From positions 29,604,501 through 29,668,500 of the forward strand of contig NC_088917.1 of NCBI RefSeq assembly GCF_963576675.1: a DNA stretch of 64,000 bases, written 5' to 3'. The DNA is from Euphorbia lathyris (Eukaryota; Streptophyta; Magnoliopsida; Malpighiales; Euphorbiaceae). This document shows positions 42,024 through 52,636 of this stretch, in pieces. The position numbers and the translations under genes are program-made. The notes under the pieces are model-generated. The model was given only the letters and a program-made list of their open reading frames with translations, did no database searches and was not told where the DNA came from. Every line of letters starts with the position of its first letter. The stretch's first letter is position 1.

Positions 42024-44010
42024 TGTTAGCCCAGGGTATAGTTTCTATTTTTGTCTAGAAAATAATGAAAAATACACTTGTAAACTAACCGCCAACCGAT
42101 GAGAAAGTCCGGCACTACGCAGGGCGTGTCTTCCAATACGCGGGGCGTAGATCAAGCAACCAGAGAAGATCTGCTTCAGAAGTTCCAATACGCGGGACGT
42201 AACCTCAGGGACGCCACGCGTAAAACTTGGCAACAAGGCGTTTCGAGATCAGAAGCTCCAATACGCGGGGCGTCTATTCTCATACGCACGACGTCCTTCT
42301 CTGCGCGGGACTTAACATCAGAGACGCCACGCGTAAAACTTGGCAACAAGGCGTTTCGAGATCAGAAGCTCCAACACGAGGGGCGTCCATTCTCATACGC
42401 AGGACATACTTCCTTACGCGGGACGTAATGCCAAGTACGCCACGCATATGCACCATCAACAAAATGCGCCAACTCTAGAAGCTGCACTACGCGGGGCGTA
42501 ATCAACATTACGCGAGGCGTAACCAAGAATACGCGGGGCGTATCGTCTCTTCCGGCAGCAGTTGGAAGGAGTCAACAGCAGTTTGTGGAAGTTGAGGTAG
42601 TGGGGTGATGTGGCATGGAGGTAGTTGAGTTAGTTGGTGAATAATTACCAAAATGCCACTTAATAATTACCAAAATGCCACTCCAAAATACTATAAATAG
42701 ACCCCCTCCCCTTCATAAAAAAATCACTCAATCCAACACAACAAAACCCCTCCCTAAGGTCCCTTCCAATGCTCTCTAGTTCTTAGTTTTAAGTTCTTAG
42801 TTCTTAAGTCCATTGGTTCTTAGTTCTTAGTTCTTCAAGTTCTTCAAAGTTCTTCCTTTCGTTCTTCGTTTTTCTTAGCTTCGATTCCTCTTTTAGCTCT
42901 TCTTCAGCTTTAATCCAAGTTTCAATAGCCTCTTTCCAAGTCCTTTCCAATTCAATTTAGCATTCCAAGCCTTCAATTTGCTCAATTCTTAGCTATAATT
43001 CTGTTTTCAAATCAATTTTCCAGATTCGTCCAACTACTTTCAAAGCCCGATTCCGTCTGTTTAAATTCATTTTTTGCTTTCAATCCCTTCGACAAAGTTG
43101 TTCCTAACGTCCTGAAGTTCGATCTAGTGCATTTATTTGCCCAATTCCGTGCCCAGAAACTCTAGTTACAAGCCGATCTTTCCAGCCCAAATTCTTTTAG
43201 ACATTCTGTTTCCAGAATTTTTCAGATTCGTCCAGTTATTTTCAACCCCCAATTTCGTCTATTAAAAGTCCGTTTTGGCCCTCGATCCCTTATAGAAGTT
43301 TGTTCCTCACTTCCTGAAGTTAAATTTAGCCTATTTAATCGTCCAATTCCGTGTTCATAAGCATCCAAACGAGCCTCCCAAAGTTAAAGTTTAAATCTGC
43401 CCCATTTGCCTACCAACGTTTTGCCATTGCCAAGATCACATACCGTACGGGCCCGACCGACCGCAGCTCTCCGAGGACCTCGCACCAACACCAAAATTCA
43501 ACATCAATCCGAGATAGCTATTGTGGCTCCGAGTTTGTTGTTGAATTCCAATTTTATTTTAATTGCATCTCAATTTGTTGTATTGATTTGTCTTTCCCTA
43601 ACTCAATTGATTGTCTATATGTTTAATATAGAAAATTTTCAGTAGTAATTCATTTCCAATTTCATGTATTCAAACACTTATTCAATCAATAAAATACCAA
43701 TTTTTCCAAAATCTCGTGTCAAATCCGCACTTTAATTTCCTTTATTTTTTCTGTCTTCAATTTACCCGCATTAGCTTAAATAAAACAATTTATCTAGCAA
43801 AGTTTTTATAACGGCGCTAGAGACCCAAGGGGGACTTTTTCAATCCTTGCGTCTCTCGCCAATCGCTTCGATTTAGAATTCATGTTTTCGGCGCACAATT
43901 TCACAAACGTAACCATTTTTCATAATTGAGGAATAATTCATCTGGCATGCCCGCACCCTAACCACACGTGACAAGGTTGAAATTAGCATATTTCGAAAAT
44001 ATCGCTAACA
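42024..44010 (+). mobile_element. solo LTR, 1987 bp, with perfect target duplication
   Basis: Begins TGTTAGC at 42024 and ends GCTAACA at 44010, flanked on both sides by GAGTT (42019-42023 and 44011-44015). No partner LTR or internal genes are present, so it is a solo LTR left by recombination. A TATA box (TATAAATAG, 42692-42700) followed by a CT-rich leader gives the plus orientation. The CpG word array lies upstream at 42116-42542. The rest is unremarkable CT-rich and AT-rich sequence. The family is not identified. Confidence 0.85.
42116..42542 (+). promoter_or_regulatory. CpG-rich palindromic word array in U3 (solo LTR)
   Basis: About fifteen copies or variants of ACGCGGGGCGT in 427 bp, for example at 42138, 42253, 42487 and 42530. 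The array ends about 150 bp upstream of the TATA box. A longer unit of about 116 bp containing GCCACGCGTAAAACTTGG and CGTTTCGAGATCAGAAGCTC is also tandemly duplicated (about 42214-42260 and 42328-42374). Confidence 0.75.
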
Positions 44011-45388
44011 GAGTTAGAATTTCCCATAAACATTTCAAATTTTAAGTTATTAGTCTTTTAAAATTACTATTCATCATATATAAAGGCACTAACTAGATAA
44101 AAAAAAAGTTGAACATGAAAAAGAAGTGGAAAATCAATAAACATTGACATGTAATTAACATAAATATTAATGACTTTGAGTTGTGCATTTGGATCTCCTC
44201 CCAATGTATGGAACTAGAATTCTATAAGATAGTGACAACAACTATATGTAGTTTTAAGAAGTAGTTTCGGACAACAATTGATTTTGATATTTACTTTTTA
44301 CAAGTTGATTAGATGCTCATTTACAATACTTTAAGATTGTGATACCAACTCAATTGTTTTAATAATTAAGTAGCATCACCCATACTTGCCAACCACTGAT
44401 TTTGAATTTGATGTTTACTTTCTACTACGCCTTTAAAAAGATAGAAGTTTGGAATTTCAAACACAATAATACTAAAAGTTGTTTTTAATCTTAACTATTA
44501 AATTAAAAAGTTTGATTCAATTAATTTATTGATATGATATCAAAACATTTTAGATTAAATGATCAACTCAAATGAAATTTTAACCCAAATGAAATTTTAA
44601 CCCACAATAAAATGGGTATGTGTTGTACACGTTTCAAGTATGAAGAGAATTCGCATGTAGAAATGTGCTAGATATAATATTAATAAAAGCTATTTTTGGA
44701 CCTTAATGATAACATGATATTAATTGAATGTTACATGTGGACAAAACACATGTCCCTACAACAATGATGAAAAGGTAACTCCCTAAACACGTGGACCAAT
44801 GAAATAGGCACACTAATAAGGATGTCATTCCTAAGTTTATTTTTACACATTGTTAAACCTAGTTAAAACTATGTATAAGTCGGTTCTCCTAAGTAGAGTT
44901 AGATTAGAATTTTGGTTCTCCTAATTAGTATAGGTCTGGGACTCTCTCTATATATATAAATATATTGGGTATGTTATAAGAGTGAACCATGAAGATACAA
45001 AATATATATACAGTCCTAACAAGTGTAATTATAGTAGGATTAATATAGGGTAAATAATTTATGAAGACAAAACTTAAAAACCTTAAATTCACTACGTTGT
45101 CTATCAAGTTTAAGTTTAAGCTATCTCTCATATGATTAGATGAATTTAATTAATTTGAAAAAAAGTGAAATACATGGGAACACTTAAATTAAGACAGAAT
45201 TTTATTATTTAAAGGATATAATTAATTTGGTTTATTGTCAAAATGACGTACAAGAAAAGATAATGTTGGGCGTAGAAAATGCTAGTAACAACATAACTAA
45301 TAAGAACTTGGTTGTTGTAACTAATATATATATGTAAACAGAATGGTTTTCGCAGAGTAATTGAAAAAAAAAAAACAAATAAAAATAT
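44011..45388 (+). promoter_or_regulatory. upstream region of the MYB gene
   Basis: AT-rich, without ORFs of interest. A TATA-like TATATATA near 45325-45333 is about 60 bp before the start codon. A G-box-like ACACGTGG lies near 44789. No transposon structure was recognised. Confidence 0.45.
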
Positions 45389-48300
45389 ATGGGACGAAAG
45401 CCATGCTGTACAAAAGCAGCAGTGAGAAAAGGAACATGGTCAGCTATGGAAGATAAAATTCTCACAGACTTTATTCAACTTCATGGTGAAGGAAATTGGA
45501 GAACCCTCCCTCGTAATGCAGGTACGTATCTATTTAAATCTTGATCACATGTAATTTTATCACGCATATATGTCCCCGTTTACATAGTTATAGTAGAAGA
45601 ATTTGACTATAACTATGTTAGTCTTCGATTACATGGGTTTATTAACTTTACTAACGTGACACATTGAAATGTTTTTTTGTTTATATGACATGTTGACTTG
45701 ATACTGTGATAAATATTGTTAGTAAAAGAAATTGTTAACTATGTAAAACACACGTGTTTATCAAGAAAAACCAAAAATATAGTAAATAAATATATTAAAT
45801 AAATAAGTAAAAAGTGAAATTTTTGACGTATAATATGAGTTAGCAATGAGGTAAACAGGTTAAAGCTATATTGGAAAAATACTCGTAAACTCCTATATAC
45901 TTTTTTCGTTTTTAAAATGATTTTGTATAAAATTTTGACATATAGTAATTTATCTAGAGCACTATAACTCAGATAATTCTTTAATGAGACTTTACCTAAC
46001 TTTATTGGACCGTAAATAATCCTCCTTTCCTAAACTTTTTCTCAATTTGAAAATGGTGGTTATATAGGGTTGGAGAGATGTGGGAAAAGCTGCAGGCTTC
46101 GATGGGTGAACTATCTAAAGCCAGGTATTAAGAGAGGTAACATTTCTGAAGATGAAGAAGATCTCATCATCAGAATGCATAACCTCCTTGGCAATAGGTA
46201 CCTACTACTCTACCACTTCTTTTTCAACTTTAATTTTCTGTATATATATATTTAATAAGTAAACTAGCCTAATTAACTCTACAAATAAGTAAATAAACTA
46301 TACAAGGAAACAATATAAATGACAACTACATTAAAGGAACAAAACTCGGAGCAAATCTCGACACTCTCCTTTAAGTTTGTGTATAGATGTTACACATGCC
46401 CAATTTATGAAGAAATATTGAGAATATTCGATTTAAAACTGCTTTAGTAAGGATATCAATAGGCTGATACTCATACCTAATTTTAAGTAGTTCCACAAGC
46501 TTTCCATAATAAAGAACCTATCTACCTCCACATGTTTTGTTCGATCATGTTGAAAATGATTCTGAGCAATATCAAACGCACACTTATTATCACAATACAA
46601 TATGATTGATCATGTAGGTGTAAATCCCAAATCTTGCAATAGGAACTTTATCCATAACACCTCGCAAATTCCAAGAGCAATACTTCTAAGTTCAGTATCT
46701 ACACTTGAGCGAGCAACAACATTTTACTTCTTGCATCTTCATGTCACCAGGTTACCTCCCACAAAGGTGAAATACCAAAAAGTTGACCTTCTATCATCAA
46801 TTGCTCCAACGTAAACAACATCCGTATACACATCAATGTTTTGAAAACCTTCATTTGTTTAAAATAACATTCCCTCTCAGGGAGAAGATTTCAAATACCC
46901 GAGAAATACACATTACTGCATTCATATGTTTCTCTTCATGATTGTGCATAAATTGGCTAATAACACTCGAAGCATAAGCAAGGTCTAGCCTCATATGTGC
47001 TAAGTACATTAGCATTTCTACAAGTCTTTAGTACCTTCCATTATCAAGTTGCACTTGATCTGACTCAATACATAGCTTCAATCCTTCTTCCATGGGTGTT
47101 GTTGTCCTATAATGTGAACACTAATAAGTGCATTAGGTCTGATAAGTAATAATTGAGTAAGTAAATTATCGCATCCACAGGAATTGAACAAGCGCAATTA
47201 TCACTTTTTAAAACAAGAGGAAACATATCATAATTAACTTCACTTAAAATTGATTTGTGGTTGAGATCTAAATTCTTCTAACACTTTTAAGGCAAACTAT
47301 GAAGTAAATTTACCTTAAAGGACAAACACAAAGTTAATTGTAATGGGTTTAAAACAAATAAAGATTGAACAGGCAAAAGCAACAAGTAGAACATGAATTT
47401 TACACATATTCACTTATAAATATATGCATAAGATTAAGTACGAAGATCTAAGGTTTCTTCCACTAAAGTCACATGGATCAAATATCATGTGTTCCCAAGA
47501 TCCTTCAAACACTTACCAACCAAGTTTTCTTGCATTGATTCATGAGTAAGTAGTAAGAACAAGGAAGAAGATTTATACAAATCACTCTTAGCATAAAGCC
47601 TTTCATGTATCTAATCCCAATGTACACCTCGTAATCCAAGTCTCTTTGCAATTATTTAGTTGTTATATGAAATTACCAGTTTCATTCTTTTTATCTTTAC
47701 ATTAAACAATCTTTAAGATGTTATACATTTATTATAGAACAAGTAGAATAACTATCAAACTACCAACTCATGGTTGACTTCTACTTGAAATTAACTACTC
47801 CTCCATAGGCAAGGAAGAAATTGTTATCACGGAGAAGGAATCTATAATAAAACTAGAAAAAAAAATAAATGAAGAGAGAAGAAGATGAAAAAAAGTAGGT
47901 GATAATATAAAATAGTCAAGTTCGTGATATCCTTTATTGTACTCAAAATCTCTTCTATAGGACCAAGGAAAGAAACTAACTAATAAACAAATATTAAAAG
48001 TGGTGTTGGAGGTGAAAATAAAAAATCGTTTTATTTCATTAAAATGTCAAAAAATAAACAAAAATCATTTTATTGTATTATAATATAAAAATAGAAAAAG
48101 AAAACAAAAAAAAATCAGCACATCTTGGTGGGAAGGGCTACTGGAAATTTTTTCCTTTTTTCGATTGTCTCGTCTCGATAAGACGTAGTCCTGAAACTGT
48201 TTTTCTCAACACCCACCCACACATCCACTACCCACGTTTTTGGGCACCATCTCTGCAATATGAATTAGTGGAAATGATGGGAGAAAAAAGTCGGAATCAT

Positions 48301-50889
48301 GAGACATGAAGTTTGGATGTTTTTGCTATAAATAGGACTTCAAATCATCTTTCCAAATCAACAACCAGTCCAACAAAAAGTCAATCAAATCCTATAGCAA
48401 AAACTCAATTCTTCCTCCGAGATTGTTCTTGCAAAATCTGTTTTTTCCATGCAATCAAGCTTTTTATCTTCGTTTTTAAGCCATTACCTTCATTCCTCAA
48501 GCTTTCAATTCGTTTGAAATCAAGTTTCCATCTAGAGGTGGCAATGGGGCGGGGGAAAATCGAAAATCGTGGGATCCGAACCGATGGGCCAGGAAAAAAC
48601 CGAAAATTTTGGGTGCGGGGCTGGGGACGGGTGAAATTTTAGCCCCGAACATTAAAATTGGACGGGGTGGGTATTACTATCCCCGAACCGCGGGGATCTG
48701 TATACCGCCCCCGAAAAATCGATCGTAAAATCCCCAAACAATAAAATAAAATATTATATATATATCTAAGATAATTGGTATTTAAATATGATTAAAAAAT
48801 AATCAGTATTATGATAAGTTAATTAATACTATTATGTAGATCTACAACAATTCAATTTACTTTAAATTATTAAAAAAAATCAGTATTTTAATTAAAAAAA
48901 CATTATAATAAACTAACCCTAAAATTCTTATCTATAATCTGCCGATTCTTTTCTTCTCTTCTCTCCTTCAGACACAACGCCACTCCTTCTTCACTTTTCT
49001 TCTTTTCTTCTCTCATTTTCTTCACTTCAGACAACACCGTTCCCGCTTCTTCTAACCTCTTCTTCAAATCGACCTTCTACTCTCGACGAATCAGAAGCAT
49101 CTTCAGGCCCCTCGACTTCTACTCGACGACACAACAGAAGCATCTTCAGGCAACTAGTTTATACCAGTAACACGTGAGGAATTTTAAATTTGGGGATTGG
49201 ATAACTTTTTAAATTTGGGGAATTTTTTAAATTTTATTTGGGGATTGGGGATTCCCCAAACCCCGTGGAGAACCGTGCGGGCAGGTGTGGGTGCTAAAAA
49301 ATCCCCGAATATTTTTTTGGGATTCCCCGAAACCACCCCCAAAAATATTGGGGGCGGAATTGGGGGATGCAAAACTGCCCCTGCCCCGCCCCGTTGCCAC
49401 CCCTATTTTCATCACACCCCAACCCAGGGTCGGCCCTGGGCATAGGCCCGGGTTGCACAGGCCTAGGACCCAGGGTTGGAGGAGGCCCAAAAAAAATTAG
49501 CCTTTATATATATATATATATGAAATTTAATTTTTTTTAATATAAATAGTGATAAAATTATATATAAGGGTTTATTTCTTTCCGAAACTCAATTGATAAA
49601 AAAAATTAAAAGGCTTATTTTATTACGTATAAATTTTTTATTATTAAAGGGGCCCTTATTACTTATTTTGTCTAGGCCCCTAAATTGTCAGGACCGACCC
49701 TGCCCCAACCAATCCAACAAAAACATCAACTTCTTAATCAGAGAATAACCAGTCTTTTGCAACCCATATTCGATTCTTTCAAGCTTTTTTTTTTTTTTTT
49801 GCAGCCATGTTCGATTTCTTCAAGTTTCCAATTCATTTGAAATCAAGTTTCCATCAAGCCACCATTATCTTCTTCTCCCAAAACTCACAGTCCAACCAAA
49901 CCCCAATCAATCTCTACATCAAAAACTCAGTTCATTCTCTGAATTGTTCTTCCAAACCCGCTTTTTTCTAAGCAATCAAGTTTCGTTCTAAAGCTTTAAT
50001 CTTCATTCTTAAGCCTTTAATTTCATTCCTCAAGCCTTCAAATTATTTGAAATCAAGTTTCCATCAAACCACCATTGTCATCTTCTCCAAAAGCTCACAA
50101 GCACCCTTCAACACAAGTTCTAGCTTTCGTTCAATTCTCATTTGATCAATCACAACAGTTGTCATTCACATTACAAGACTAATTTTAGCTCCAGACATCG
50201 ACCAATCATCAATTCGCTTCCAATTTCAAGTTTATTATTTCCAATTCCAGCTTTTGTCAATATTTTCATTCTTATGATTAATTGCTTTTGTCAAAAGCAA
50301 TTTCTCTACAAAATTAACGTAGTTTTCAGTTGTAACTATTGCTTTCGTTTCCAATTTTCATCATTTATAATTAAAACAATACTTATAGATTTAACATATT
50401 TTCATCCATGAATCTTGTATGTTTATTTCTTACCTCAAACATATATATATATATTAAAACTGCAGGTGGTCGCTTATTGCTGGGAGGCTACCCGGGAGAA
50501 CAGATAATGAAATCAAAAACTACTGGAATTCTTATTTGAGAAAGACAGTCAAACTTGGAAAATACCATTCAAAGTTAAAACCAAAGAAAAGAGATGATGA
50601 TGATGATGATGAAGAACAACTCAATTTGAAACCAGCAAACACAGTAATTGTGAAACCCAAAGCAGTTCGGTGTGGTCAAGTTACCATAATTCCTCAACCA
50701 GTAGTTGATACCCAATCTTCTTCTTCTTCTCCAACTTTAGAGGATCACCAATTTCCACCGGATCTTCTGCTCGAAAACTTGCATAATATTGCTGACCACA
50801 ACTTGGATTTTCAATGGGACTTGGATATTAATCATCTTTTCTTGGAGGAGATGAATTTTCAATTTGATCCAATTAATGGGTCCAATTGA
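45389..50889 (+). CDS. R2R3-MYB transcription factor, TT2-like (subgroup 5)
   Basis: DNA-binding activator of the flavonoid pathway type. Three exons: 45389-45521, 46068-46197 and 50466-50889, with GT-AG introns at the positions usual for R2R3-MYBs; the joined CDS codes for 228 residues. R2 has Trp17, Trp37 and Trp57; R3 has Ile70, Trp89 and Trp108. The R3 motif [20 protein letters not shown] (residues 76-95) fits the bHLH-interaction signature, so it should act in a MYB-bHLH-WD40 complex. The C-terminal KPKAVRC (151-157) resembles the subgroup 5 motif (KAxRC) of Arabidopsis TT2, which controls proanthocyanidin synthesis. A run of six Asp (131-136) follows the MYB domain. Intron 2 is 4268 bp and full of transposon remains. 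The gene appears intact. Group assignment is inference from motifs. Confidence 0.85.
46420..47108 (-). pseudogene. Copia pol remnant in MYB intron 2
   Basis: Decayed minus-strand end of reverse transcriptase and RNase H. Readable pieces include [32 protein letters not shown] (compare the Copia RYQRLVGxLIYLxHTRPDIAYAVSVVSQFMH pattern) and [14 protein letters not shown]. It has many stops and frameshifts, no LTRs are visible, and it is of a different Copia lineage from the Sireviruses on the left. It is antisense to the MYB gene. Confidence 0.7.
47109..47720. repeat. possible decayed Gypsy-type LTR fragment in MYB intron 2
   Basis: The phrase around 47142-47190 (GTAATAATTGAGTAAGTAAA...ATCCACAGGAATTG) resembles the R-region phrase of plant Gypsy LTRs, including the LTR at 6209 (AAGTAATAATCCGGTTAAG...ATCCATGGGATT). 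No ends or coding parts were found. Confidence 0.35.
48533..49405. mobile_element. hAT-like non-autonomous element
   Basis: 873 bp with short terminal inverted repeats (TAGAGGTGGCAATGGGGCGGGG at the left, complement of TAGGGGTGGCAACGGGGCGGGG at the right), flanked by TTTCCATC (48525-48532) and TTTTCATC (49406-49413). The 8 bp target duplication has one mismatch. Subterminal regions are rich in GGGGATTCCCC-like words. No transposase is present. Confidence 0.8.
49425..49702. mobile_element. hAT-like MITE
   Basis: 278 bp, termini CAGGGTCGGCCCTG at the left and the complement of CAGGGTCGGTCCTGAC at the right, with a perfect 8 bp target duplication CCCCAACC (49417-49424 and 49703-49710). It carries a TA microsatellite near 49506-49521 and has no coding capacity. 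Confidence 0.88.
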
Positions 50890-50937
50890 GGATACATATG
50901 GCCTTGATCAATCACTTTTTATAAATGTATCTGCTTA

Positions 50938-50943
50938 AATAAA
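50938..50943 (+). terminator. polyadenylation signal of the MYB gene
   Basis: AATAAA 49 bp after the stop codon of the MYB gene, within AT-rich sequence. Confidence 0.55.
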
Positions 50944-51139
50944 AGCACTTAATCCGTGCCTTGAGATGAATATAAAAGATGAAGAAAAATATAATTCATA
51001 TGATAAAATTCAAGTTTGCTGTATTATTATTCGAGCTGAGCTAGCAATATTACTGCTAGCATACTAAAATATACTGCAATGTATTGTTATTTCAAGGAAC
51101 TTCAAAATCTATTGATAATTATTAATAAATTTTAGTTGG

Positions 51140-51480
51140 TCTCTAATATTTATTTAGCTTTTTCACTTACAAGATAGAACAATTTCAATCTCCATGTATG
51201 TTAAATGATACAATTAAAGACTCCGTTAACAGAAATTGACACATCAAACATATATTTTGTTAACTCCCTCTGCACATAGAGGCAAAGATTTCTGATGTGG
51301 AGGCTTTAATTTCTTATTCCCGTGTAAAAGGGGTTAACGTACTATATGTTTGATGTACTAATTTTGTGTTGGCGGTGACGTTAATTATACCATTTAGCAA
51401 ACATTATGACTGAAATTATGTTATTTTATATGTGAGGTCAAATTGAGTCTTTCCCGTAAACTTTGAGTCTATTTTAATAC
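51140..51480. mobile_element. decayed MITE with long inverted repeats
   Basis: Imperfect inverted arms. The left part holds ACATCAAACATATATTTTG (about 51241-51259) and the right part the complement of ACATCAAACATATAGTACG (about 51341-51359), with outer arms matching more weakly to about 51140 and 51480. No ORF, and the target duplication is not clear. Confidence 0.5.
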
Positions 51481-51844
51481 CTTATTCCATTTATTTATTT
51501 GTATTTTCTGACCAGGACATAAAAGCGGTAGATACCTTTTATATGTAATTATGGCATGAACACATTTTAAGACCCATTTGGTTCGGTTATTACTATTGTT
51601 GTTGGTTGTTTATTATTGATGATAGATAGTAAATATTAATTATTTTTTAGCTTAATATCTTTGCAACCCCTTCAACTTATAAGGGACAACATATTAACTC
51701 ATTCAACTCAATAATGTAACATTTCGCACCTTTTTATGTGCTTACATGGTATTGATTAGCCTCCTCAATTCACCTTGTACACAGAAGATGTATTTAGAAT
51801 GGATGCAAAAAGTGTTTTGGAGTATGTACACAATATTATATAGG

Positions 51845-52636
51845 TGATGTAGATTAAAATCGACTGGAGGTTTTAATCTTAAACCAACAAATATTACAAA
51901 CTTCTCAAGCTTAACTTGAAGGTTGAATAAACCCAAAAGGAATGAATCCTTGCTCCAATGGAGGCTTCAAAATATAATATTCATCAAAAGTTTCTCAACA
52001 TTACAAAAGATGGAGAATATATACTCCTTCTAAATAAAAGATAAAGACTAAAAGGTCACCCCTAGGGTTACCAACAACTAAGGAGCCCTAGAGGTAAATT
52101 AGGAAAAGCATAAAATAGATATTAGGGTAAATAAGTTCAATGGCAAAGATGTAAATAGTAGAGTGGCAAATCAGTAATAAGGAAGGTGGCAGATCTTGTC
52201 CTCAACAAGAAGAACTTGGGGAGGAAGTATTCTCCAGGTCCGATACGCCCCGCGTGGCCTCACTCACGCCCCGCGTGGATGTGTCCCTGAACTTGATGGT
52301 TCTTGTTGGGTACTCTTACGCCCCGCGCCTTGAGACATACACCCCGCGTCTTGGGACATACGCCCCGCGTCTTGAGACATACGCCCCGCGTACTGGACCT
52401 CCTGATCTGAACTCTCATCCGAGGTTGGCTCCACGTCCCGCGTCTCGCCATACACGCCCCGCGTGTATGACCTCCTGGATGGTTCCCACGACTTCGAGTC
52501 CTTCACGCCTCGCGTCCCAGCGGACACGCCCCGCGTGCTCTGTTCTTCGCCCTTTCCTCCCTCCTTCTCGGTTAGCTTCCTACGGAGCCCATCCTTCAAC
52601 TCCGGTTCAATCTTTAGGGACCGGATGCCCTCATCA
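51845..52636 (-). repeat. 3' LTR of the gag-protease element
   Basis: 792 bp. It contains the end of the gag-protease ORF, the CpG word array (52244-52536) and a minus-strand TATA-like AGTATATATT at about 52017-52025. Confidence 0.9.
52244..52536 (-). promoter_or_regulatory. CpG-rich palindromic word array in U3 (3' LTR, also coding)
   Basis: About eleven ACGCCCCGCGT words (minus strand ACGCGGGGCGT) in 293 bp. Four near-identical copies sit about 22 bp apart at 52320-52391, with GAGACA/GGGACA spacers. They lie upstream of the TATA-like site on the minus strand and within the gag-protease reading frame. Confidence 0.75.

Larger units (their letters stand above)
48327..50140 (+). repeat. diverged tandem repeats behind a TATA box in MYB intron 2
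   Basis: GCTATAAATAGG near 48327-48338 is followed by related CT-rich segments: about 48340-48532, 49738-49860 and 49861-50080. They share phrases such as TTCAAGTTTCCATC, TTTGAAATCAAG and CATTCCTCAAGC. Two hAT-type elements sit between the first and second. The origin is unclear; it could be an LTR leader or a captured 5' untranslated region. Confidence 0.5.

Noticed and set aside
42116..42542. Reading the CpG word arrays as a CRISPR array
   Set aside because: Spacing and word sequence vary, there are no equal-length unique spacers and the setting is a plant LTR.
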